From Oscillatoriales cyanobacterium RM2_1_1 (GTDB lineage Bacteria > Cyanobacteriota > Cyanobacteriia > Cyanobacteriales > Microcoleaceae): a DNA stretch of 52,099 nucleotides. The stretch's first letter is position 1. The number at the start of each line of letters is the position of its first letter. Below, piece by piece: positions 27,018 through 35,374 of this stretch. The stretch lies in contig JAAURB010000032.1 of assembly GCA_012033335.1 (NCBI GenBank), positions 1 to 52,099 of the forward strand, in the 5' to 3' direction. The notes beneath the pieces were generated by a model. That model was not told the origin of the DNA, searched no databases, and worked only from the letters and a program-made list of their open reading frames with translations. The position numbers and the translations under genes are program-made.

Positions 27018-27041
27018 GTTCATCAAACCGTTCACTAACTA
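27018..27041. repeat. 12-nt tandem duplication just after ctaC
   Basis: GTTCATCAAACC is followed by GTTCACTAACTA, 5 nt after the ctaC stop and before ctaD. Confidence 0.55.
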
Positions 27042-27064
27042 GATAGACCAAGATTTTTTAAAGT

Positions 27065-28798
27065 ATGACACAAGTACAACTCGGCTTAGAACCCAGCAAT
27101 CCTGTTGAACTTGAGGAACAGGAACGGCGCTGGTGGCATTATTTCACCTTCTGTACCGATCACAAAGTGATTGGGATTCAATATTTAGTGACAGCTTTTC
27201 TCTTCTTTTTAGTGGGGGGAACCTTAGCAGGTCTGGTGCGAGCTGAACTGGCAACCCCTGACCCGGATTTAGTCAGTCCTGATGTCTATAACAGCATTTT
27301 TACGATTCATGGAACGGTGATGATCTTTCTGTGGATTGTGCCAGCGGGAGCAGGGTTTGCCAACTATCTGATCCCGTTGATGATCGGGGCAAAGGATATG
27401 GCCTTTCCCCGGTTGAATGCCTTCGCCTTCTGGTTAATTCCGCCCTCTGGGATTCTATTGTTACTCAGTTTCTTAGTCGAAGCGCCCCAGGCTGGATGGA
27501 CTTCCTATCCACCCTTGAGTCTGGTATCGGGAAAGGTGGGAGAAGAGATCTGGATTCTCAGCCTGTTGCTTTCGGGCACCGCTTCCATTTTGGGGGGACT
27601 CAACTTTGTGGTGACGATCTTCAAAATGCGGATTCCGGGGATGACCTTGAACAAAATGCCCCTGTTCTGCTGGGCCATGATCGCAACTTCTGCCCTGATC
27701 TTGCTGTCTACCCCAGTTTTAGCATCTGCTTTGATTCTGCTGTCCTTTGACCTGCTAGCGGGCACTGCCTTTTTCAATCCCTCCGGTGGGGGTGATCCGA
27801 TTGTTTATCAACACATGTTCTGGTTCTACTCCCATCCAGCGGTTTATATCATGGTATTGCCGTTCTTTGGGGTGATTTCAGATGTGATTCCGGTTCATTC
27901 CCGCAAGCCAGTGTTTGGCTATCAGGCGATCGCCTATTCCAGCCTGGCCATTAGTTTTCTAGGATTGATTGTCTGGGCCCACCACATGTATACCAGTGGA
28001 ACTCCGGGGTGGTTGCGGATGTTCTTTATGATCGCCACCATGGTAATCGCCGTTCCCACAGGCATCAAGGTATTTAGCTGGCTAGCCACTATGTGGGGAG
28101 GGAAAATCCGTCTCAACAGCGCCATGCTATTTGCCATGGGTTTTGTCTCTACCTTTGTAATTGGTGGGGTGACCGGGGTGATGCTGGCGGCGGTGCCGTT
28201 TGATATTCATGTCCACGATACCTATTTCGTTGTGGCCCATTTTCACTATGTGCTATTTGGGGGGGCAGTATTTGGGGTTTATGCCGGGGTTTATCACTGG
28301 TTCCCAAAAATGACAGGCCGAATGATGAATGAAACCTGGGGTCGGGTTCACTTTGTTCTCACCCTGGTCGGCACCAACCTCACCTTTATGCCCATGCATG
28401 TTCTGGGAATTCAGGGAATGCCTCGGCGGGTAGCCATGTATGATCCTAAATTTGCTGACCTGAATATGCTCTGCTCCATTGGTACAGCAATTCTAGCGGT
28501 GTCTACGGTTCCCTTTTTGATTAATGTGGTCTGGTGCTGGGCCAAAGGCAAAACGGCTCCAGCTAATCCCTGGGATGCTCTCACATTGGAATGGATGACC
28601 TCGTCTCCTCCCCCAATTGAGAACTTCCACCGGACTCCTGTGATGCTGACGGGCCCCTATGACTATGGTATGAAGCGGACTTTGGCAATTCGCGATCGCC
28701 TGAAAAAATTGGCCGGTGCAGTGCTCTACGGTTCTCAAGAAGCTGGAATCCCTCTGGCAGAAGCTCAATCCTCCTCAATCTTGGGTGAGGATATCTAG
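27065..28798 (+). CDS. ctaD: Cytochrome c oxidase subunit I
   Basis: The catalytic subunit with low-spin heme a and the heme a3-CuB centre, twelve membrane segments in 577 residues. Heme and copper ligands are in FTIHGTVMIFLW near residue 80, FWFYSHPAVYIMVLP near 257 (the His-Tyr cross-link region HPAVY), VWAHHMYTSG near 303 and HDTYFVVAHFHYVLFGG near 380. All are intact. The C-terminal 40 residues are soluble. Translation starts at ATG 27065, 52 nt after ctaC. It forms an operon with ctaC and ctaE. Confidence 0.98.
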   Translation: MTQVQLGLEPSNPVELEEQERRWWHYFTFCTDHKVIGIQYLVTAFLFFLVGGTLAGLVRAELATPDPDLVSPDVYNSIFTIHGTVMIFLWIVPAGAGFANYLIPLMIGAKDMAFPRLNAFAFWLIPPSGILLLLSFLVEAPQAGWTSYPPLSLVSGKVGEEIWILSLLLSGTASILGGLNFVVTIFKMRIPGMTLNKMPLFCWAMIATSALILLSTPVLASALILLSFDLLAGTAFFNPSGGGDPIVYQHMFWFYSHPAVYIMVLPFFGVISDVIPVHSRKPVFGYQAIAYSSLAISFLGLIVWAHHMYTSGTPGWLRMFFMIATMVIAVPTGIKVFSWLATMWGGKIRLNSAMLFAMGFVSTFVIGGVTGVMLAAVPFDIHVHDTYFVVAHFHYVLFGGAVFGVYAGVYHWFPKMTGRMMNETWGRVHFVLTLVGTNLTFMPMHVLGIQGMPRRVAMYDPKFADLNMLCSIGTAILAVSTVPFLINVVWCWAKGKTAPANPWDALTLEWMTSSPPPIENFHRTPVMLTGPYDYGMKRTLAIRDRLKKLAGAVLYGSQEAGIPLAEAQSSSILGEDI

Positions 28799-28835
28799 GG
28801 TATTGAATGGCTACAGTTCTTGGTTAGTAATTCTC

Positions 28836-28863
28836 AACCTGTAGTCATCAGCCTGTAATGCTT
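28836..28863. repeat. 14-nt imperfect tandem duplication between ctaD and ctaE
   Basis: AACCTGTAGTCATC and AGCCTGTAATGCTT follow each other in the 97-nt ctaD-ctaE gap. Confidence 0.4.
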
Positions 28864-28895
28864 AACTTGTCCATTATTCACCACAGTTAGACTCC

Positions 28896-29522
28896 ATGCA
28901 AAGTTCAGCACTTAACGATTCTCAAACCGTTCCTGGCTATCAAGCCGTTGCAGCAGACAGTCATCATGACCATGCAGAGGAACATCCTGATCTGCGAATG
29001 ACGGGAGTTCTGGTGTTCCTGGTGGCAGAGAGCATGATTTTCCTGGGGCTATTCACTGCCTATTTGATCTATCGTTCCTCCGCTGAGGTCTGGCCCCCAG
29101 TGGAGATTGAACGGGAACTCTTGCTCCCTGGTATCAATACATTGATTCTGATTTCCAGTAGCTTCGTGATGAATCGGGGGGCAGTTGCTATCAAAAAGAA
29201 TGATGCAGGGGGTTTGCAATTTTGGTTTCTGTTGACGGCGTTGATGGGAATTGTCTTTCTTTCCGGTCAGGTCTATGAATACATGGGATTGGATTTTGGA
29301 TTGACGACCAATCTATATGCCAGTTCGTTCTATGTGCTGACTGCATTTCACGGAATGCACGTTACTTTTGGAGTGATTCTGATCCTGGCAGTGCTCTGGC
29401 GCAATCGTCAGCCAGGCCATTATTCTAAGGAGTATCACTTTGGCCCAGAGGCCGCTGAACTCTATTGGCACTTTGTTGACGTAATCTGGATTATTTTGTT
29501 TATCTTGCTTTACCTGCTGTAG
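28896..29522 (+). CDS. ctaE: Cytochrome c oxidase subunit III
   Basis: Subunit III, a five-helix membrane protein of 208 residues typical of cyanobacteria. Family features include RMTGVLVFLVAESMIFLGLF near residue 33, LTAFHGMHVTFGVILI near 148 and the C-terminal AAELYWHFVDVIWIILF. It stabilises the proton and oxygen path of subunit I. The N-terminal 30 residues are soluble with a His/Asp/Glu-rich stretch (SHHDHAEEHPD). It is the last gene of ctaCDE and converges on the aldo/keto reductase remnant, with no strong terminator in the 95-nt gap. Confidence 0.97.
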   Translation: MQSSALNDSQTVPGYQAVAADSHHDHAEEHPDLRMTGVLVFLVAESMIFLGLFTAYLIYRSSAEVWPPVEIERELLLPGINTLILISSSFVMNRGAVAIKKNDAGGLQFWFLLTALMGIVFLSGQVYEYMGLDFGLTTNLYASSFYVLTAFHGMHVTFGVILILAVLWRNRQPGHYSKEYHFGPEAAELYWHFVDVIWIILFILLYLL

Positions 29523-29617
29523 TTTGGCCAGGGATCTAAACCTGGCTAGTAAAAATATTCCGGGTTCTATGGACTGGGTTGTAGGCGGGGTGCAAATCAG
29601 AACCAGGATCCACGATC

Positions 29618-30648
29618 CTAAGTCCAGGCTCGGAAGAAGGTATTGTCTTGCCAAGCCGCAGCGGTTTTGGCTTCAATCGCTGTCATTGTTTCTGGGCTCA
29701 AGGGTTGAAACCCTTGGGCAGCGCGGAAATTAGACTCTAACTGCTCTACGGATTCCGCAGCAATGATACAGCAGTGTACCCCCTCCAGGGACAGCACATA
29801 ACCCATCGCCTGCTCCATACTCTCCAATACTCCAGGCTTGAGCAATCGACCGTAGGCTGGGATTTTCATAGCAATTACCCCAACATTATTCATCCGGGCC
29901 ACCGGCAGTACTCCTGGCCCGAACGGTCGAGGATGATGGATATCAGCCGCATTCAACGCGATCAAACTGGTATCAAACGGATAGCGCCGCAATCCCTCTG
30001 CAATCACATCCGGTTCATGGTGTCCGGTGATGCCAGCAAAGCGGATGATTTTTGGGCCTTGGCCTCTTCGATGGCTTTGATCGCTCCCTGGTTGCCAAAG
30101 ATTTCATTCAAGGTTTCTGGAAATGAGACATGGTGCAACTGCCACAGATCGAGATAATCGGTGTTGAGCCGCTTGAGCGATCGCTCCAATTCTTGCCAGG
30201 CCCCGTCCCGATCTCGGGCAGCGGTTTTGGTGGCCAGGAAAATGTCATCCCGGTAAGGGGGCAACACTTTTCCCAGATGGTCTTCACTCGGCCCATAGCT
30301 AGCCGCCGTATCAAAGTAGCGAATTCCCAGGCCCAAGGCCGCTTCGATCTGAGCAACAGCTTCGGCGGTCTGTTCTGGCCTGGACAATGGGGTACGACCC
30401 GCTCCCCCCAATCCAAAAATTGGTACCTTGACCCCTGTTTTTCCCAGGATTCGCTCCGGCATTGTTGAAGCGGTGGGTCGTTGAACCTGAGGCACCGTAG
30501 AAACCTGAACAGGATCAGGCTGTTGAACCTGGGGAATTGCAGACACCTCCTGAGTGGAGTGCTGGCGGAGTAGCAGGAACCCAGTTACTCCGCTGGCAAC
30601 CACCGCAGTGGTAAGCATGAATTGACGACGAGTTGTTTTGCGTGTCAT
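29618..30648 (-). pseudogene. Aldo/keto reductase with Tat signal, split by a one-base frameshift
   Basis: Two frames (30648 to 30004 and 30007 down to 29618) together make one aldo/keto reductase of about 342 residues. The 5' part begins MTRKTTRRQFMLTTAVVASG, a twin-arginine signal, then a duplicated 14-residue linker (PQVQQP and PQVQRP) and the barrel with catalytic Asp/Tyr in YFDTAASYGPSE, Lys in LATKTAARD and His in WQLHHVS. At the T5 run 30049-30053 (A5 on the coding strand) one base is missing: adding it turns KSSALLAS into KIIRFAGITGHHEPD, which is the expected family sequence and runs straight into the second frame. It is either a true pseudogene or a sequencing deletion. Confidence 0.88.
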
Positions 30649-30729
30649 GGGTGTTATTCCAGAGAGGGATTACTCCAGAGATCACTTTGTATTGTAGCGT
30701 CTTGAGTTTGAAGCCGTTGGGAACGAGAA

Positions 30730-31620
30730 CTACGCTTTTTTAGGCTTGCCAAAGGGAAATTGCTCTGCTAATTTACGCTGCCAGGCCGGGCGCGGATCAT
30801 GGAGATAGCGATAATGTTCCCAGATACTCCAATAAGAGCCCCCTGGTTTGATCGGAGTTCCAGCCCAATGAATATACTTCAACCGCTTATCCTGGTCATA
30901 CAGCACATGATCCCGTTCAATAAAATGGGGAGAACCACCCCAACTACCAGGCCCGCCCCCTGGAACCTTCACTAAATTTCCCCGGTTGGCAATATGTTTG
31001 AGCACCAGATAATTTAAAATCGGCTGGTCAGTTACCCCCTGGGTAAAGTCAAAGTATTCTCGGTGCTGGGCACATTCCTGTAAAGTGTCGTACATTTGCT
31101 CCAGGGTAATCACCCCTTTGCGGGATGCCCAGAAGCCGCTGTTAAAAACGTCCTGCAAATCCGCTTCGGTAAAAATTCCCTGCTCCAGGACTACGGGAGA
31201 AAAAATATTGCGGAGTTTTTGCCCCGAAAAGTGATAGTCACAGCAGAAGAAATCAACTGTTGACAGCTCAGCCAAGTTAGCAACAATATCCTCAAAGACA
31301 ATAATATCAGTATCGATATAGAGAAATTCATTCAACGGCCCAAACCATAACACCAGCTTCCGCATTTTATTTGGCAAGGCCAGAAAATCCCGATCAAAGA
31401 TTTCTCCAATTTTTTCAGTTAGCTCTTCAAGCAATTTTAAATCGGGAAACAGTTGAACTTGATGTAAATCACTCAAAACTGCCAGAACCTCCTGGTAGTC
31501 ATGATTAAAGGGAACCATGAAAATTGGAATTTCTTGATTGTAATTCCGAATACTATTGAGCAGGGCGATAGCATTATCTATGACCCGATCATTGGCAACA
31601 ATATAAATTCCCTGATTCAT
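30730..31620 (-). CDS. Putative sugar/glycosyl transferase (Npun_R2821/R2823-like)
   Basis: A 296-residue protein with a GT-A-like fold. It begins with NQGIYIVANDRVIDNAIALLNSIR, and the metal-binding DxD is YIDTDIIVFED with DTD at 103-105. Later conserved-looking parts are VFNSGFWASRKG near 167, GVTDQPILNYL near 200, and KYIHWAGTPIKPGGS near 253. It resembles a cyanobacterial family known from Nostoc punctiforme; the donor and acceptor are unknown. It lies 37 nt downstream of the ABC exporter gene on the same strand, consistent with envelope polysaccharide or glycolipid synthesis. Confidence 0.85.
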   Translation of the reverse strand: MNQGIYIVANDRVIDNAIALLNSIRNYNQEIPIFMVPFNHDYQEVLAVLSDLHQVQLFPDLKLLEELTEKIGEIFDRDFLALPNKMRKLVLWFGPLNEFLYIDTDIIVFEDIVANLAELSTVDFFCCDYHFSGQKLRNIFSPVVLEQGIFTEADLQDVFNSGFWASRKGVITLEQMYDTLQECAQHREYFDFTQGVTDQPILNYLVLKHIANRGNLVKVPGGGPGSWGGSPHFIERDHVLYDQDKRLKYIHWAGTPIKPGGSYWSIWEHYRYLHDPRPAWQRKLAEQFPFGKPKKA

Positions 31621-31657
31621 AAGCAGTTCATAAATGGTCTACAAGTGATTCATAGGT

Positions 31658-33670
31658 CTAACCAGGATTGCGGAGTTTGACACCCTGCTCGATAAATTCA
31701 ATTCTATCCAGAATCCCCGTGGCTGAATTATAAGATTCTAAGATTAATTCGTCCCGTTCTTCTGGGCTATCGACCAGATCGTCTAACAGCAGTCGCAGAA
31801 ACCCAATCATGGGATTTAATCGGGTGCGGACTTCATAGGAACTGCGAATAATGGCCTGATCTCGGGCCGCCTCATCAGCAAACTGGAGGGAATACAGCTT
31901 GGCGAAATGTCCTCCCTGTTGCAATAACTGATCATGGGTACCAATCTCCGCCACCTTACCCTGATCCAGAACAGCAATTTGATCGGCTTTTTCTACTGTA
32001 GACAGGCGATGGGCAATCACAATTGTGGTGCGATCGCGACTGAGCTCATCAATTGCTTCTTGAACCAGCCGTTCTGAAACCGTATCTAAAGCACTGGTGG
32101 CTTCATCTAAAATCAGGATCTCTGGATTTTGTAGTAGGGCCCTGGCAATCGAGATCCGTTGACGTTGACCCCCTGAGAGCAGTACCCCGCGATCGCCGAT
32201 GGGCGTATTAAATCCCTGGGGCAATTGACCGATAAATTCATAGGCGTTGGCCCGTTCAGCCGCCTTAAGAATTTCTTCATCTGTTGCCTGGGGATGGGCA
32301 TAGGCGATATTGTCCCGGATCGAAGCATTAAACAGAAAAGTATCCTGACTCACAATCCCCATGGCTCGTCGGAGGGACTTGAGATCAAACTCTCGCAGAT
32401 CCACCCCGTCAATTAAAATTGAGCCGTGAGTTGGGTCATAGAACCGGGGGATCAGGTCGGCCACCGTGGACTTTCCTGCCCCTGAGCCCCCTACTAGGGC
32501 CAAAGTAGTGCCCCTCGGTACATACAGATTGATGCCCTTGAGCACCACATTATCGTGGCCAGGATAGGAAAAATAAATCTGATCGAACTGAATTCCCGAT
32601 TGCATCGGGACGTAGGGGATCGTTCCAGATACCATAAACGGCTTGTCGTCTCGCCGGAGAAAGTCCTGGATCACCTCTACCCCCGCTGCGACGCTGGCAT
32701 ATTTGCTCCGGGCATTATTGAGCTGAGAAATCAGCGGCATCATCCGAAACAATAAAAACAGATAAGTCAGCAGCACCGTTGAAAGCGAGGTCAGTTGATC
32801 GGAAAAGACAAGCCGACCAAAAAATACAATGGCTAGAATAGCCACCATACTAATCACTTCGTTCAAGGGCTGAACTGCCGACTGCACCACCAGATTCATA
32901 TAAGCTATTTTCTCCTGGTCTTTCAGTTGCCCGACCAATCTGTTGTATTCTTCCGTCTCATTGGCCATGCCCTTGATCAGTCGAATTCCATTTAAGGTTT
33001 CTAACAGAGCAACCGAATAATTTTTACTGACCTTTGACTGCCGAATTCCGTAGTACTTAGAACGCTTGATTACCCACTGGTTCAGCAAGAAAATTATCGC
33101 CACCATCAGGGTCGTGATCAGGGTGAGGGGCCAGGAAATAGAAAGTAAGAGAAAGACATAGAATAATATCGTAATCCCCGTAGAGAAAATGGCAATCAAG
33201 GTATTGATCGCCGCTGAGGTTCGGGTGGTTTCATTTCCCAGGCGATTGATCAGATCCCCAACTCTAACCCTGGAATAATAATCTAGATCTACTTCTAAAA
33301 GTAATCTAATTCCGGCATCCCGCAGATCAAAAATCAAGGCCCTGGAAAGAGAACCGGAAACTAAAATGGCTAGATAGCTGGTGGCATTCTTGAGGGCGAT
33401 CGCCAGAATGATCGCCCCTGCCATCAAAAATAAGCGGTACTCTTCTGAAAATCCTTCAAAGGGTTTCAACAGGGCTCGAATAACAGGAGGGCCATCCTGA
33501 AATTGCATATCCTGTCCCAAAAAGGTTAAGATAACTGGAACAATTAAAGTTGTACTAACCCCGCTGAAAATAGCGCTTGAAAACCCCAAAATCAGAGTTA
33601 ATACAAGTCGGACTGGATAAGGTTTGATAGAGTCTAATAATAACTGGAAGTCAGAAAACTTACGGTTCAT
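31658..33670 (-). CDS. ABC exporter, fused permease-ATPase (MsbA/HepA-like), with C-terminal extension
   Basis: A 670-residue half-transporter. Six membrane helices fill residues 20-315. In the ATPase domain Walker A GGSGAGKST is at 394-402, the signature LSGGQRQ near 500, and Walker B ILILDEATSALD near 518. Relatives in cyanobacteria (HepA) export envelope polysaccharide or lipid. After the normal end near residue 595 is a 70-residue tail (EVRTRLNPMIGFLRLLLDD, then ELILESYNSATGILDRIEFI) that looks like a histidine-kinase dimerisation helix pair lacking the phospho-histidine. It is followed 37 nt later by the sugar transferase gene. Substrate unknown. Confidence 0.93.
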   Translation of the reverse strand: MNRKFSDFQLLLDSIKPYPVRLVLTLILGFSSAIFSGVSTTLIVPVILTFLGQDMQFQDGPPVIRALLKPFEGFSEEYRLFLMAGAIILAIALKNATSYLAILVSGSLSRALIFDLRDAGIRLLLEVDLDYYSRVRVGDLINRLGNETTRTSAAINTLIAIFSTGITILFYVFLLLSISWPLTLITTLMVAIIFLLNQWVIKRSKYYGIRQSKVSKNYSVALLETLNGIRLIKGMANETEEYNRLVGQLKDQEKIAYMNLVVQSAVQPLNEVISMVAILAIVFFGRLVFSDQLTSLSTVLLTYLFLLFRMMPLISQLNNARSKYASVAAGVEVIQDFLRRDDKPFMVSGTIPYVPMQSGIQFDQIYFSYPGHDNVVLKGINLYVPRGTTLALVGGSGAGKSTVADLIPRFYDPTHGSILIDGVDLREFDLKSLRRAMGIVSQDTFLFNASIRDNIAYAHPQATDEEILKAAERANAYEFIGQLPQGFNTPIGDRGVLLSGGQRQRISIARALLQNPEILILDEATSALDTVSERLVQEAIDELSRDRTTIVIAHRLSTVEKADQIAVLDQGKVAEIGTHDQLLQQGGHFAKLYSLQFADEAARDQAIIRSSYEVRTRLNPMIGFLRLLLDDLVDSPEERDELILESYNSATGILDRIEFIEQGVKLRNPG

Positions 33671-34045
33671 CTTAAAAGAGTTAAAAACTTAGAGATAAGC
33701 TTGATGCCGTACCGGGTTTTTACTTAAACTCCTGAACTGACCAACCCCCCAAAAAGTAATAGAATTGATCTGGAAGAATCGGAGCCAAGAAGGTGTTTGA
33801 AAAGTCGGATTTGTTACCCGATAGATTGGGCATCGACGCTTAAAACCCCTACATTTCCGTCGTGAGTTTAGTTGGCCTGTGCCACCTGATACCCTTTTCA
33901 AATACCCTTTAATACTTAGGCGTATTGAGCTTTGACCTATTTCTAATTCAGTTTATTCAGTGTAACATAGGTCTGTCTCCCCTTAGACTGACTTCATTGT
34001 CCTGTCTTGTCTCCGGTGTGAAAATTTTGGTATGAAAATTTTGGT
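33671..34045. repeat. 375-nt divergent spacer ending in a 14-nt tandem repeat
   Basis: No gene is supported; a 70-codon minus frame (33689-33901) has no credible features. The right end holds GGTGTGAAAATTTT (34015-34028), GGTATGAAAATTTT (34029-34042) and GGTGTGAAAAATTC (34043-34056). The third copy contains the GTG start of the next gene. A possible -35 TTGACC near 33930 lacks a clear -10. Confidence 0.65.
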
Positions 34046-35248
34046 GTGAAAAATTCTAGTGCGAAAAAAGTTTCTATCATTGTCAGTGATCTCTCTGAAA
34101 GTGGAGCAGGTCGATGGGCTGGAGGAGGGGTCAGACCATTTTTGTTGGGTCGAGCGTTACAAGCTCTAGATTACGATGTTGAGATTGTGGGATTGGTTGA
34201 GGGCAATCGCGATCGCGCCATTCAAGCCACAGAAATTTCGATCATTCCGATTGCCAGCTATCCCTACCCTAAGTTTGCCCTCTCGGCCTGGCAATTGCTC
34301 CGCCATATTCAAGGGGACATTCTCTATCCCTACAAACTCAAACCCACCAGTTTTGGCCTCTCTCTGCTGAAGCAGTCATTGAGTTCTCTGCCCTTGATTT
34401 TGGACATCGACGATTGGGAATTGAGCTGGCATGGGGGGGAAACCTGGCAATATCGTCCAGGGCTGATGCAACTGGCTAGAGATGTATTAAAACCGGGGGG
34501 AGAATTGAGAAATCCTGACCATCCCTTGTACTTGAAGTGGATTGAAGCCCAAGTGAGGCGAGCGGATGCCATTACTACCCATAATCAGTTTTTACAGCAA
34601 AAATTCGGTGGTATCTGTCTTCCCAATGGTAAAGATGTGCATTTATTTAATCCCGATCACTATCCCCCACAAGCGAGCAAAGCCAAGTATAATCTGTCTG
34701 CATATCGGGTGTTAATGTTTCCGGGTGCGCCTCGACCTTATAAGGGGGTTGAGGATGTCCTGAGTGCGCTAGATTTGCTCGATGATCCAACGTTGCGATT
34801 GGTGATCGTCGGCGGTAGTCCCTATGATGACTATGACGATCAACTGCAAAAACGCTGGGGACGATGGCTGATTAAACTGCCGAAGGTTCCCTATCCCCAA
34901 ATGCCAGAAGTTGTTGCAGCAGCCGATGTGATTGTTGTTCCTCAGCGGGATGACCCTGCTGCCCTTGCCCAGTTTCCTTTGAAGCTGACTGATGGCATGG
35001 CCATGGCAAAACCAATCCTGGCGAGCCGGGTTGGCGATATTCCTTCTATTCTGGAAGGAACTGGATATTTAGTTGATCCAGGCGCTCCACAACAACTTGC
35101 AGACCAGATTCAATGGATCTTTGAAAATTTAGTAGTGGCTCAAGTCCAGGGACAGCAAGCCCGAGCCAGGTGTGTTGCTCACTATAGCTTAGAAGCCATG
35201 ACCGAAATTCTCGCCCAACTACTCGTTCAGCTTAGATTGAGAGCTTGA
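34046..35248 (+). CDS. Glycosyltransferase family 4/1 (GT-B fold)
   Basis: A 400-residue GT-B glycosyltransferase. The N-terminal domain starts KKVSIIVSDLSESGAGRWAGG; the C-terminal donor-binding domain has VLMFPGAPRPYKGVEDVLSA near residue 222 and RLVIVGGSPYDDYDD near 250. The nucleotide-sugar EX7E-like region reads PLKLTDGMAMAKPILAS near 310. The donor and acceptor are unknown. Only GTG 34046 keeps the frame without crossing stops, and it sits in the third copy of a 14-nt repeat with no clear Shine-Dalgarno. It belongs with the neighbouring exporter and transferases as an envelope glycan group. Confidence 0.92.
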   Translation: MKNSSAKKVSIIVSDLSESGAGRWAGGGVRPFLLGRALQALDYDVEIVGLVEGNRDRAIQATEISIIPIASYPYPKFALSAWQLLRHIQGDILYPYKLKPTSFGLSLLKQSLSSLPLILDIDDWELSWHGGETWQYRPGLMQLARDVLKPGGELRNPDHPLYLKWIEAQVRRADAITTHNQFLQQKFGGICLPNGKDVHLFNPDHYPPQASKAKYNLSAYRVLMFPGAPRPYKGVEDVLSALDLLDDPTLRLVIVGGSPYDDYDDQLQKRWGRWLIKLPKVPYPQMPEVVAAADVIVVPQRDDPAALAQFPLKLTDGMAMAKPILASRVGDIPSILEGTGYLVDPGAPQQLADQIQWIFENLVVAQVQGQQARARCVAHYSLEAMTEILAQLLVQLRLRA

Positions 35249-35291
35249 GTGTTGATTCCCATAGAATTCATCCTTGTAACTGTTGCTTTAG

Positions 35292-35317
35292 CCCCCTGTT
35301 TTAACCCCCTGTTTTAA
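35292..35317. repeat. Exact 13-nt tandem duplication
   Basis: CCCCCTGTTTTAA is present twice with no gap, in the spacer between the GT4 and GT-C genes. Confidence 0.7.
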
Positions 35318-35374
35318 CGATTGAGATCTGACCAAAGTCAGGGGAGCGGGTGCAGCCTAGACCTGCTATCGCCC

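Noticed and set aside
33689-33901. 70-codon frame upstream of the ABC exporter
   Set aside because: Composition is unlike neighbouring genes and there is no conserved motif.
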